From Mycocentrospora acerina (Eukaryota; Ascomycota; Dothideomycetes; Pleosporales): a stretch of 64,000 nt of DNA. The position numbers were made by a program, and so were the translations under genes. Each line of letters begins with the position of its first letter. The first letter of the stretch is position 1. The stretch is from the NCBI GenBank assembly GCA_022701365.1, contig JAKUHH010000150.1, positions 868,001-932,000 on the forward strand, in the 5' to 3' direction. Under the pieces are notes generated by a model. The model was given only the letters and a program-made list of their open reading frames with translations, was not told the origin of the DNA and did not search any database. This document shows positions 48,201 to 59,660 of this stretch, piece after piece.

Positions 48201-50005
48201 TTGCGGTTGCTGCAGTTTTTGCGCCCTATATTTTTTTGTGTCTAGAGGCCGTTGATGTTCGGCCTCCGATTCTCGCATGTGTCTACATCTACTATTTGGC
48301 ATCTCTCCCGACGACTTTGGAAATGCCTAGCACTAGCTCCACAAACCAAGCACGCGCATTGCCATGTCACCACTACATCTGCATGTGATTGTCCCGAAAA
48401 CGCCGTGAGCAGCAGATTACTTACCTTATTCGTCAGCAAGGCGAAACACTCAACATATCATTCTCGATTGCACACGGCATGACGTGGGGGCGTAATACGT
48501 GATTCACTTAGACGTTGTGCGCGTGCGTAGATATGCTCGCATCAAGAGTGGACGGCCTCTGGTCTGGGCAAAGTGGAGAGGTGACGGGCCGGTCGAGCGA
48601 CGATATGCGGGTGAAAGAGGGTCTGCTCGTGGCATTAGAGCAAAGCTGACGTGGAGGCTCGCGTGCTTAACTCCCAGCTTCGTCTCCGTGCGCTAGTCAG
48701 TGGGATCAACTTGAATCTTGCATGTCGGTTCGCAAGGACTGTGGGAACAAAGTCCGTTTGATGTTGCACTCGCACAGTGGCAAGTCTCGAGTCGTCATTT
48801 GGGGTGCGACCGGGGTTTCTCCGTATTGTGGAGCGTCGTCAAAGGCCCATTGGGTGGGGGCCTCAGGTGTGACTGCGCACAAGTACATGTAACGAGGACG
48901 ACGTGAATCCTACACAACTGCACATGACGCGCTACGTGGATAGGCAAGTCGCATCTACATCCTTTCAGGCGACACCCATAGTTCCACCTCACAGGAGGTC
49001 CGTCAGGTGTCCAGAATTAAGCAGAGTTGCAATGTAGGCTTGGCGTGTCAACATGTTTTAACGGCGGGCGACGGCGTAGAGCGAGCGAGCGAGCGAAACG
49101 GCGGGAACAGGAATAGTCGAATTATGCAACCTCGCATGAAGTCGCAAGAACCCAAGGAGGAAAGTCTTTCTTTATACACATGGCTCAGACACGCCGGCCT
49201 AGCCAAGTACGGTGAGACCATTGTCGCTTATCATTGCGCAATTGATAACGACATCCCAGCCATAGTCCAACAATTGCAAGCACACACCAATAACAGAGAA
49301 GCCGTCAACACTTTGGTCGCACGTCGCTGGTAGACAGCTTCCTATCACGGACACCGTGAAACGTATCTTATCGGGGGTGATTTGGGGACCTGAACAGTGG
49401 TAAGCGAATCCCCGTGATTGCTGATCTTGCGTGTTCTCGGTGACTGATAACGAGCGGACGCTACGCCGCAGCTGGGGAATGGCTATCAAGCCCGTACGCG
49501 TTTTTAAAGTTCCTTGGTCGACAATGCTTTGTGACGATCGATGAGAGATGGCCGTCGGCCAGCATAGTGCTCACGGAGATGAAACAATCATGATGGAGAT
49601 AGACGCGTCCGTGACAGAATGTGAACTGTGATTGATTCTGACAGAGTCCGTGGGCTCATGGCTATAACACTCCCGGATGCTCATGGCGTGGGAGGTTATC
49701 TATGTGCTGTACACTTGCTGGGGTTCAGTACCATCCTCAACATTCAACAGTGTACAACTGGGCAACAGGCGCTTCCTCGATACGCCCAGTTGGCCATGGA
49801 CATACGACCCCCCCAGGCAACTCCACAGCCCTCACCCTATCGAGTGCTGTAATCGTAGCCCCGTGGGGTAACTGCCATGGAGCCGGTGCCGTATTTCCTA
49901 TCTCTTTGCAGTAGGTTGTGAACAAGTACCTTGATAGGGCCTCTCCGTCACCACTCGGATTCTCTCCTCGCTCGCGCAAATGTGTCCTTTTTGCGCTCCA
50001 CAGCC
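45272..50005. promoter_or_regulatory. 4.7-kb region upstream of areA, repeat-rich, no recognisable gene
   Basis: Between the areA start and the HSK3 stop, both minus-strand genes. The part nearest areA is GC-rich with simple repeats: CGCAA units at 45459-45486, eight CTG units at 46095-46118, and TCCCAC units at 46132-46160. Open frames here read as Gln, Ser, Gly or Cys runs and are not convincing proteins. Part may be a long areA leader; areA genes are known for long 5' leaders. Six HGATAR-type sites cluster at 49228-49488 (reported as a finding). Confidence 0.5.
46095..46160. repeat. CTG and TCCCAC microsatellites
   Basis: Eight CTG units are followed after a short gap by about five TCCCAC units. 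They lie about 0.8-0.9 kb upstream of the areA ATG. Confidence 0.9.
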
Positions 50006-50355
50006 TCACTTGTCTCCTTCCTTCCCACCCTCCTTCGCCGTCCCCTCGCCGCCCCCCTTGACCGTCTCTTCCCCCAGGACTTTGCTCGCTGCCATGAACC
50101 TGTCGACAACCTCTGTTAGCCTCCAACTCTCAGCACCAGACCTTGGAGTGTGCCTCACATAGCGCCCGAGTATCCGCCTAGTCCGCGCATATCCTGCGCC
50201 TGTCCTGCCGTCATCCGCATCAGACTCTCGAGGTCTGCCATATTCGCCGTGAGCTGCGCGAGCTGGGCTTGCAGGTGGGACAGCTGCCGTGGTTTTTGCG
50301 AGGGCGCGGTGCTGACGCGCGAAGACGCGCTGTGGGAGCGGGGCAGATTCGACAT
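50006..50355 (-). CDS. HSK3: DASH complex subunit Hsk3
   Basis: Model: complement(join(50006..50099,50159..50355)), 96 aa, with a 59-nt intron (GTGAGG/ACAG). The core RQLSHLQAQLAQLTANMADL continues to ESLMRMTAGQAQDMRGLGGY and across the splice to SGAMFMAASKVLGEE, a near-complete match to the fungal Hsk3 pattern I remember (heptad-like helix, then LGG and a K-V-L-G-E-E end). The tail is Gly/Lys/Glu-rich. Hsk3 is a small subunit of the DASH/Dam1 ring that couples kinetochores to microtubule plus ends. The gene is divergent from a small membrane-protein gene, 281 bp between starts. Confidence 0.87.
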
Positions 50356-50636
50356 CCTCGGCCAGGGTTTTCTGTCGTGTTGGACGGTGTGCGGGAGGCG
50401 TGTTGTTGGATTGTTTGTTGTGCTAGAGGGAAAGGTGGGGAAGGGCGCTCCGCGTCGAGATTCCCGCGGCGAAAAGGCTTGGCGGAAAGAGGGTCTTTCT
50501 CGCTAGCATTTTGGGCGCTCTTTTTTTTTCCCCCGTTCAACTCCACTTGACTCGACACTTTTGCACCTCGGCATGCCTTGAGTCTGCCGTTGATACTCAT
50601 CACCTCTGCTACACCTCCCTGGAATAGTAACTTGTC
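50356..50636. promoter_or_regulatory. Shared 281-bp promoter of HSK3 and the 91-aa gene
   Basis: The two divergent starts are 281 bp apart. A pyrimidine-rich tract (TTTTTTTTTCCCCCG) near 50520 precedes the + strand gene. No specific site is assigned. Confidence 0.5.
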
Positions 50637-51001
50637 ATGGCGTCACTACAGACTGTCCGCCGTTGGATCATGACGGGTGCTGTCGCCGCCATTACAATCA
50701 CTGGCACCATGTACGGAGCTGGACTAAAAGGACAACGGGATATCAAACAGGTTCGTCGTCGACTCTTCTTGCTCTGCAACACTACTTTAAAATCCTGGGG
50801 TGGCTGAGGCGAATCCGATATTAACAATGACCCTTGCAGGAGAGGAAACGCGTTCAAGAAGCCCCGCCGGAAGAAATCATCGCCCAGCTCGAAGCCGCAC
50901 GCGCCGATCTAGTCATCAAAAAGAACGAAATGGAGCGGAAGATTACAAATTTTGTGGACCGTCGTCTAGGGAAGGGGCAGGGGCAAGATGGATCGAGGTG
51001 A
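50637..51001 (+). CDS. Small conserved-looking single-pass membrane protein
   Basis: Model: join(50637..50750,50840..51001), 91 aa, with an 89-nt intron (GTTCGT/TGCAG, phase 0). It begins MASLQTVRRWIMTGAVAAIT, a short basic N-terminus followed by one hydrophobic segment up to about residue 30. A charged helical coil follows (EEIIAQLEAARADLVIKKNE and EMERKITNFVDRRL). This layout is typical of small inner-membrane assembly factors or complex subunits of mitochondria, but I do not recognise the family. Splicing joins two parts with matching amphipathic character, which supports it as a real gene. Confidence 0.68.
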
Positions 51002-53273
51002 AGAGATGGAAGGAAGAGAGATTTGAGGATGAGGTGGAGATTGGTGAAGAGGTGGATATGGAAGCAAAAACACGATGAAGTTGAGGGTGCTGTAAGGATT
51101 GAAGGGTTGGGATACTCTGTGGCCAGGATACCGCTCATGGAACGCCGTTGCATCTTCGAAATCGATCCGTACAGTCCGCGAATATACCACCCACCTTAAA
51201 AAGCGAACACAAAACGACATTTGTGGTAACGGTTCCCTGCCATTGAGCCCCAGCTCTGGATGTCTCAACCTCGGAATGGTTGTATCGCAGCAGTTTTGCC
51301 TGTCATGTCGACCTTCAAAGCATCGTCGCGTACGAAATTCAAGCGATGCAGGAGTCGGGGCAATCGGACTCGGACAGGGCCAGCATCTGGATCTGGTCAT
51401 CACAGTCAAGGAATGTCCTCGTGTGAATGCGTGTGCACCAACATGCATTTGGACTCTCTTTCGAGAAAATGCGGCATGCGTGGGAGCTCCGGCATTTTCG
51501 ACTCGATTCAATTGCCGGATGTACGACGCAGATTGAGGCTTGCATTTCGACCTAGCTGTACTCGACTTCCCGCCCCCACGAACGAGGATCGCTCCTTCTT
51601 GGACCGATAGAAGCCGCAATCTGCATTATCGAATCTACATATGAGGAAGTCGACAACCATTCTCACATGCAGCTGCAACATCATGCGCTAAGAAACGGCT
51701 CTATTTCGAGCCGACAAACGATAATGCATTATGACGGCATGAAGGTTGGTATAAGCACGAGCAAATGAACAATCTCACTGCAGATCGGTAATAGCAAGGT
51801 TTCAAGCTTGTTGCTTGTATGGGCTTTTTCTCAACGTCGCTCACCCCACACGCGACGATCTTGAGCTACTATCAGGAGCTTTGCATCTGGGGGCTTTCGG
51901 TCGGCCCGTTTAGCCAACCAAACTGTGAGCCTTCCACGATGACTTGGTCTGTACTATTCATCTGGTCTAACCGTACACCCAATAGCCGTGGCTGGGATGA
52001 TTTTCGGAAGAGAAACGGTGCCAGAGTAGTGCTTGGCTCATGGCAAAATCACTTATATCCATCTCTGCCACCCGGCTTTTAGGGGGGGCTAACTGTAGGA
52101 AATCCGAATTTCAACGTTTAATCTCTCCATCCCCGGAGATTGGTCCGGCCGCCGGAAACCCCGACGACATACCTTGTTCTTGAGGATTCGGCAAATTGGT
52201 AGTCGCCGAGTTCTCTGTGCTTGCAAGAAAACAACCTTTTTGTTTTTTTTTGTGCGTGCTCTCATGGCACTTTCCGAAGGCTACCACTTTGGGACTGCAC
52301 ATCGATCCATTGGCTGCGGGGACAAATCCGAAAAGCTGAACGCGGAAGAAGCATAATAGGCGCGGGGGGGTTTGGACGCCCAAGAATCTGGGTTGTTTGC
52401 CTTATGGGCCCGTTTTACTTTTTTTTTTAGTAGCCCGATTTTGAATCGATGGGATATTATAGGTCGAAAGATGTATATGCACTTGTGCTCCATGGCTTAA
52501 AGCAAAAAGGGTCGCTGGGTTCCCCTCTGTAGAACAAATAAATTATCATGATCATATCATGGCTGTGTATGGCCACGCCATCTCAATGTGTTTTCATCTC
52601 GTCCCATCTCATCTCACCTCATCTCTCTTCAGCCTTGTGTCAATCCCAGCACGTAGCTACTACTAACGACCAAGCGTGAATTATAAAAATCCTCTCAACC
52701 ACTTTATAAATTATTAGTATTATTATTTTTTCCCGCCGCGAGTACAGTCACTTCGCCATCGCATCTTCGCGACGGTTTAGTTCGTGGAGGGGGAAGGAGA
52801 CAAGACTCACGATTGTTGAATCGATTTTTTTTTGGCTCTCTTGCTGTGAATGTTTAGATATATGTATGGAATTGGGATTAGGATTGAGAAAAAAACATTA
52901 AGAACTGTTGAAGAAGAATGTTGATATCGGGTATTGATATTTTAATTTGTGTCGCGTAGGGAGGAGTACAGCAGTCTGCTTGCATTACAGCTAGAGTTGA
53001 ATTGGGCTTTCAGCTGTGAGTAACTTGTCTCCGTGGGAGAATTATATCCATGTGCTTTGATGTGTGTAGGTAGCTATCTATCTATCTATCTATCTGTGTA
53101 GAGCCGTTGTCAAAGTTGATGTGTATTCTTATAATGTGTGTGAATATGTATTTATATATATATATATACATACATACATACCAACGGGGGATGTGAAAAT
53201 ATTTTTTCAATCATACCGCCATATATCTATCAATGTCTCTTTCTCTCTACATCAATATCAATCACCCACGGAC
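51002..53273. other. Convergent intergenic region, no recognisable gene
   Basis: 2.3 kb between the 91-aa gene (+) and the P450 stop (-). Frames at 50966-51619 and 51099-51610 overlap on both strands and carry no known domain. The right part is AT-rich, with CTAT units at 53074-53094, a TA run at 53152-53168 and CATA units just after it. Confidence 0.6.
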
Positions 53274-55126
53274 CTAAATCTCCACCCTCTTCAACAGCAA
53301 CGCCTTGCTCGCATCAGGCATACTCGTCTTGCCCATCTCTACCTGCTCGTACCGCTCCGTCCTGCCCCCGGGCATACCGATATCGTACCCTGCGATAATC
53401 TTCGCCAGCACAATTTTAATCTCGTTTGTGGCGAAGAACCGCCCAGGACATGCGTGTCGCCCGTACCCCCACGAGAGACTTGTTTCGTTGGTAGAGACGA
53501 ATTGGTTGCGGGCAGCGTCGCTGACGGAGCCCCCGGCGGCGTGGCGCAGTTTGTAGTGGCGGAAGCCGTCGAAGGAGGAGCTGTCGGGGAAGAAGGCTGG
53601 GTCCGAGTGGATGGCGTGCGAAGGCGTTTCGATGGTAATCCCTGGGGGGAGGTATTGGCCGTTGGAGAGGGTGACGCCTTTAAGCACGAGGCGGGCGAAG
53701 GAGGCTGGAGGACGGGTCAGCAGAGTGAGATGAGATGAGATGAGATGAGATGATACGTACTGGCACTGGGGTTGTAGACGCGGACTACTTCTTTCATGTA
53801 GCTGTCTAGCTTTTCCATCTGCTGGAGTGCCCGGGCGGTGAGCTGGTTGTCGTTTTGGGCCATGACGTCGAGGATTTCGGAGCGCAGTGGGGCAATGTAC
53901 TCGGGTGTGGCGGCTAGGGTGTAGATGATGTTGGTGGCTGTCATCGAGGTGGTGTGGATGGCGGCGAAGATAAGTGCGAGCTGGTCACTGACGAGGGCAG
54001 TGTTAGTGAGCTGGTTGGCGTGAGGAGAGGTAGTGGGATGCAGCCTACAATGCAATGACATCTACTGAGGATGTATTATTTCGGTTTAGCATCCACTGTA
54101 ACATGTCGTCTGGTTGTTGCCAGTTGGGATCGTTTTTCGCCGCTTCCAGTCTCTCTTGGACGATGGGCCGCAAGTAGTCAATCGCCTTTTGCTGCTTTTC
54201 CCGGAGCCGACGTACCTCTGGAAGACGAGGGGCTAGCAGTGGCCTGAACAGAGGGCGGACTTTCTTGACAGCATCGACTGCGTGAATCATATCAAGGGTG
54301 TAGTTGCTCGCGTTGTCGAGATATTCAGCGTCCTGGCTGAGTTCGGCCCCTACAAAAACTCGACCAGACACTTTCGCTATAACGTCGACCAGGATTTTAT
54401 AGATGGTGACTTCTGTCCAGTCATCGCAAGGCGGCATGTATTCTCTCATAGAGGCATCAACTTCCGCAGCCACGGTAGCGTTCAACCGAGCTAATGGTAT
54501 GTCAGTGTTGTGCTTGCTGATGGGAGTTGTGTACACACCCAAGGCTGGCGTCAAATCGGATTTGATCGAGTGAACCAGATTCTTTGCTTCTGATGAGAAT
54601 TTGGTGTACTTGGATTCCAAAATCTAGGCATATTTCAGCATCAATAAATACACTTTGCAGATAATTGAGCTGCTCACAGTATCAACAGCTCTATCGAAAC
54701 TGAGAACATCATCAGGGAGTTTCCTGAGTTCTGGAAGAAGTTCCATGGGAACGACCACGTTGTTGTCTCCTGTGATATGATGAGCTTTTGTCGGGGTAAT
54801 AATTGCGGAACCAAATTAGCATACCATCTGTGGTTGCCATGCGGTATACAGTAGTTTTAAACTCCAACAGTGTGAGCAATGAATTTTTAAAGTTTGTAGG
54901 ATGCCTTCACCTTCTCATAGCCCTCGTTGTACATCTTCTTTGCATACTTGAGATATTCTTGACGGTGCTTTTCGCTGCCAACAGAATTTCCGAATGCTGG
55001 TAACTTTGTGAGTTGTAACCGGTGGTTGAATATAGGTAACAGAGTACACAACATCATGATCAGAGCAGCAACTGCTGCCGACTGCACAACATATGATAAC
55101 TCAGTAATTGTTTGGAGCTCCATCAT
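53274..55126 (-). CDS. Cytochrome P450 monooxygenase
   Basis: Model: complement(join(53274..53704,53761..53987,54049..54490,54539..54623,54678..54769,54825..54861,54911..55126)), 509 aa in seven exons; introns are 48-61 nt and all phases match. The 37-nt second exon and the 48-nt in-frame fourth intron were fixed by phase. An N-terminal membrane anchor (about residues 10-32) is followed by the P450 fold: I-helix AAIHTTSMT, ExxR as EVVR within YMKEVVRVYN, and the haem loop SLSWGYGRHACPGRFFA with the cysteine at about residue 452. Overall it resembles fungal secondary-metabolism P450s related to ent-kaurene oxidases. The substrate is unknown. No terpene cyclase, PKS or NRPS gene lies in the window. 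The donor of the first intron (GTGAAG) is weak. Confidence 0.9.
53725..53752. repeat. TGAGA microsatellite filling a P450 intron
   Basis: About five TGAGA units occupy half of the 56-nt sixth intron, ending 3 bp before its GTACGT donor (minus strand). Confidence 0.85.
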
Positions 55127-58100
55127 AACAATTTTTTGATTGAAAGATGAAGTTGATGAAGTTGGGATAGTTTAGCAAAGTAGTCTTAAATAGTACTGTC
55201 TTTCCTTCCTACTTGTCGTCACCAGCAGAGATCTCACAGTCTTGAAGCCTTGGCCTACCTGCAAAGGACGATGACGACAAAGGACCAACTTGCCATCTCA
55301 CTAAGGAGTTGTACTCAAAGTATGCTAATATCCACTGTAATACATTATTGTTACATCCAGCGACCATCTGTGTTGTCATGCTGATCATATGTTTCAGTCC
55401 GGCAGCCTGCTTCCGAGTGCTTCGACTAGTTATGAGCCACTATGACTTTGAATGATCCAGTTACGATCATCAATGCATGAAGATGAAACTAGAATACGGT
55501 CTTTACGGTATTTACGGTGAATACGGCGTTAGATCGTGATCAACCAGGCGACAACAATTATCGGGTTCCTACAAAAGAGTAGCAAACTTAGGTAGCCAAC
55601 GATGGTCTTCTTCCTCTAGCATTTTTTTTATCCAGGTAAGACATGATAATGGCGCTGCAATGAACCCTAGGCTCTTACTGAATAAAAGTCGTGGTTGAAT
55701 CTGAAGTAAATGAGCCGCTACCTTTCGTCCGAGAATGAGCACAAGCCAGGGCCTAGTAGTCTCGGATCGTCCCTTTCAGCGGCTGTATCCCCGCTGGCTT
55801 GGGTGCCTGGGCGGATCGTCCGAAATCTTGAATAACTACATGGTCAAATTAATCACCAACCATAAATACTTGAGTTAAGTCTTTACTAGTGGAGAATATG
55901 CCTTGTCAACCTCCAAAACTGGCTTATCTCTAAATATTTAGCTGTGAAATACGGCTCATCACACAGAAAGTTACTCGGACCACAGAGGGGGATCTTCTTG
56001 CCAAGGGTACCTATTCGGACAGGGCTTTTCGTGCAACTCAAAATAGTCGGTGTTGAATCCTTCGGGTTCGACAAGAATTGCAACAAACACTCTAAACAGA
56101 TATACCACATAAGAACAGGGGCCCTCATCCTTTATCGGGTTAGTCATGCATGGTCTCTAGTGAACCCATGATGCAGAATTGCGTTTCTTCAAGGTTTGTC
56201 GTTATGTCGGACATGGCTATTGTGACATGGAACGGGCCGTGGTCCCGCTACAACCAACCACATACAGGTGATATTGGATTTGCAATGGCGTGACCCGACA
56301 AACCGCCAGTCAGGAGTGGTAGTACGCGTCTGCTGAGACTGATTTGAAAAGTGTTGATGAGGTCATGTGTTGCTTCTCGAAGGCTATTAACAAATAGCTT
56401 CAAAGAACTTGAATCTGTCCCGGTATGAGAGATTTTGTGATTGATCTACCTTCTGGCCTGAAGGTTGAGGCCTCGACAAGAAACGTCAATTCAGCGCGAC
56501 CCGAAATTAATGATGGCAGGTTCGAAGTCGGGTGACAGTAACATGACGAGTATCGTTACATTGTTGAGAAAGAGCAACCTTGGCCAGCCTTGGGAGACAG
56601 CGATACTAGCTTCGCGCTCCCAGATAGAGGAACGTCTAGAGTATGAGCCCCACTGTTCACGATGGGCATACGTTATCCCTTGTTACAGCCAACATGCAGA
56701 GATCAGAGCGTTTTTCAATACTGTCTTTAAAAAGAGTAGTACAAGTATTGAAAGATATGTCAATGAAAGTAATGGTGTAGCTTCTTACCTACCCTTTGTG
56801 TTACGCTATTGTTGAAAAAGGTATTAACAAAACGACAACTGGAACTATAATCAGATATGCGCGATTCTCAGAACATGAGTGTTACAAAACTCATGGAACT
56901 TTTGGGCGCACTGTTGCTTTGTAGATGGCATTAGATGATGAAACGTTGTGTGTGCAAATCGGTGAAAGGCGTGTAGTAAATGTCCTGTAAAGTGTCCGGA
57001 CCGACACGACTCATTGATATGTCTACACTGAACAGTGGCTTAAAAAATGCTAGTTAAAATTCGACCTTAAGATTGGTCGCCTGTTTTACGACTGTCATCT
57101 TCTATCTCAGTATAGGCAAAATCTAGAGCAGATACTGTGAGAAATCATGTGTGTTTTGTGAGATGGGGTTGAACACAATTAGTGGATGATGACTTAAATT
57201 TAAGAGTCTTGGATACGATATCAATCCTGTATTCATCTTCTCCAGCCCAAGTATTAGTTTTGAATCATATCCGAGAAGTGGTTCGTGGAAAGCTTTTCAA
57301 CTAAAGGTGAGCGGACGACCAAGGAAATTGTCTCCACATGCACTCTCAGCCCTGTTTAAAAATCTGAAACTAGCAGCTAGGTCGTGTTACACCATTTCTT
57401 AAATTTTCTTGATAAAAGTGACTCTGCATTGACGTAGTTTGAACTTTGAATCGAAATTAGGCTACGACAATGTCATCGTAGCTCGACGATCAGTTGAGGA
57501 ATCCAAAGAACGATGTCGATAATCTTATCGCTGTTTCTATTGCTGCATGTAAAAAATTTAAGTTAGAGGATGAGAAATAGCAGAAAGTGAAAAAGGGAAG
57601 CAGTAGTTTGTAGAGATTGGAAGTGGTGATAAGAGGAGATGTGAAGTCGACGATGTCAAAAATGACATGAACTCTAATCTTAAGCTAGACATCTGTGAGT
57701 AGCAACAACCGCCAACTGAATTGCATAGGTGATATTTACCTAGACCTTAGCAACGCACAAGACTCCTTTGAAAGCCTAATTCATTGATACTAAGGTTCTC
57801 TTACCCGTGGTTTACTTGTGATAATCTTGGCTATTTGCAAGATACGACTCGGCCTGTTGCTAACTTCTAGATTTCTGTGCCAATTTGGTTATTTTGACAT
57901 TGTGAAAAAATCTAACCAGATTGTAGTGAAATACCACCAAAATTCAGCAGTGACATGATCACCACCCCATTGCACAAGAACAATGCTTAGAGTCCCCTCT
58001 CAATACATATCCTCCAAAATTTCCCCTCGAGTTCTTTTCACACCCGAAAAGAGACTTTGAGTGATGAACATATCTTTTCTTGTTTCACCTCCACATCGTA

Positions 58101-58320
58101 AATTCACACTCCCCCATGACTCGGCTTCTCCAACAGTAATTGAAGAAAAAAAAACACACAACAACGCCCAGGTCACTATACAACGATCTCATCCGCAAAT
58201 CCTATCTTTTACCACCTCTTCCTCCGCTTCTACAAATATAGTCTCACCTCCAAGGCCAACTCACCACACCTCCAACCCAACCACTCATTCCGTATCAACC
58301 CTCAAACCACTCCACCAAAA
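55127..58320. other. AT-rich region between divergent P450 and J-domain genes
   Basis: 3.2 kb with visibly higher A+T than the neighbours, especially 56.8-58.0 kb. No domain can be read on either strand; the longest frame (56465-56815) gives no recognisable protein. No transposon termini or tandem arrays were found. It may be a degenerate, mutated relic or plain intergenic DNA. Confidence 0.5.
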
Positions 58321-59442
58321 ATGCCACGCAATAAATACACCCCTTCCCAGCTCACCACCGCCTTTGATGAATCCTACAACCATTACAGATCCGCCGGCTA
58401 CTCAGCCCTCAAAAGCCGCAGCAAAGCCCGCGAGGTTGTCGAAAAGCTCAGCAACAAGGGACACACCTCCAAACCCCCATCTCACCAGCACCGAGGCCAA
58501 ACATTCGATCCCTGGAACAAACCCTTGCGCCGCGGCACATTTAACTACTGCAGCGAGAGGAGCAGCGCACCCCCACAACTAAAGGCAGAGCACGGCTTCA
58601 ACAAACGCAACAAGTCAGGCCATGAATCAGCTACAGATTCCAAGACGCAGCACGCATACAACACGCACAGCGAACCCGGAGTCGAAGCCACAGACCGATT
58701 CAACTCTTTCCCTTTTCAGCATGCCTTCCCCAGCGAATTCAGCGGTCTAACAGGCCTCTTCGGAGAGTCACCCCATGTCCCGTTGTCACGCAACTTTTCC
58801 TCGCAAGGCGGATTCTGCTTCACTGGTGAGTTGCGAGCGGAGGATCCGTGGGGGCATCACAATGGATATCGTGCACCACCGCGACCGCGACATACACAGG
58901 AATATAGGACGGAAAAGCGACGACCAGGCAATGCGTGGCCGTCGGGGTCTTCTTCTTCTTCTCCTTTTTTTTCTTTTTTCCCCTCGATGAATGGAGACGA
59001 GTCGGGTGCGTGGTCAGGAGCAAGTTCAAATTATGGGTATGGGACGCAAGAACGCCGCCCAGGAGGCCATTCTTCTTGGTCGTCATCATCATCGTCATCG
59101 TCGTTTCACACTCCACGCTCATTCTACAGCGCCTCGTCAAGGCCCTCGCCTCCTCCTCCTCCTCCTCCTCCTCCTCCTCCTCGTGCCGAGCCCTCAGGTA
59201 CTAGGCCTGATGTCTGCTTGTACGTCGTGCTGGGTGTGCCACGCACTGCTACTTCGTCTGAGATCAAAAAGGCGCATCGCAAGTTGAGCATGAAGTGGCA
59301 TCCAGATCGTGTCAAGGGTGGCGACAAGGAGGCTGCAACAGAGAAGATGGCTCGGATTAATCAGGCGAATGATGTGTTGAGTGATGAGACGGGGAGGATG
59401 TTTTATGACCGCACGGGGGAGATTCGAGGGGTTCGTTTGTGA
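58321..59442 (+). CDS. J-domain (DnaJ/Hsp40) protein with C-terminal J domain
   Basis: An intron-free gene of 373 aa. The J domain is at the C-terminal end, about residues 300-366: YVVLGVPRTATSSEIKKAHRKL, then KWHPDRVKGGDKEAATEKM with the HPD motif at 327-329, then INQANDVLSDETGRMFYDRTG. The first 290 residues are basic and low-complexity: a helical start (YTPSQLTTAFDESYNHYRSAG), Ser runs, and a run of eleven prolines encoded by TCC repeats at about 59150-59183. No Gly/Phe linker, zinc finger or client-binding domain is seen, so it is a class C J-protein, which would recruit an Hsp70 to a specific site or partner. The ATG context (CCAAAAATGC) is good. Function beyond Hsp70 stimulation is unknown. 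Confidence 0.85.
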   Translation: MPRNKYTPSQLTTAFDESYNHYRSAGYSALKSRSKAREVVEKLSNKGHTSKPPSHQHRGQTFDPWNKPLRRGTFNYCSERSSAPPQLKAEHGFNKRNKSGHESATDSKTQHAYNTHSEPGVEATDRFNSFPFQHAFPSEFSGLTGLFGESPHVPLSRNFSSQGGFCFTGELRAEDPWGHHNGYRAPPRPRHTQEYRTEKRRPGNAWPSGSSSSSPFFSFFPSMNGDESGAWSGASSNYGYGTQERRPGGHSSWSSSSSSSSFHTPRSFYSASSRPSPPPPPPPPPPPRAEPSGTRPDVCLYVVLGVPRTATSSEIKKAHRKLSMKWHPDRVKGGDKEAATEKMARINQANDVLSDETGRMFYDRTGEIRGVRL

Positions 59443-59660
59443 GGGAAAGTGAATGAAGGAGTGGATGACTGATTGTAGAAAGTATAGTTGAATTCGAATT
59501 GTACACGACTTCTACAGACGTTTTTCTGGTGATAAAGGCGTGAAAACTTTAAATGATGGTGTATCACTCTTCTCTGAACGCCGGGTCGCTAAGCGAACTG
59601 ATTTCTATAGAAGCAAGAACAAGTGGAAACCGATAAACACACCTCTGCAAATAAAACCCA

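Noticed and set aside
49007..49333. 108-codon + strand frame upstream of areA
   Set aside because: No recognisable domain, and several equally long frames overlap on both strands.
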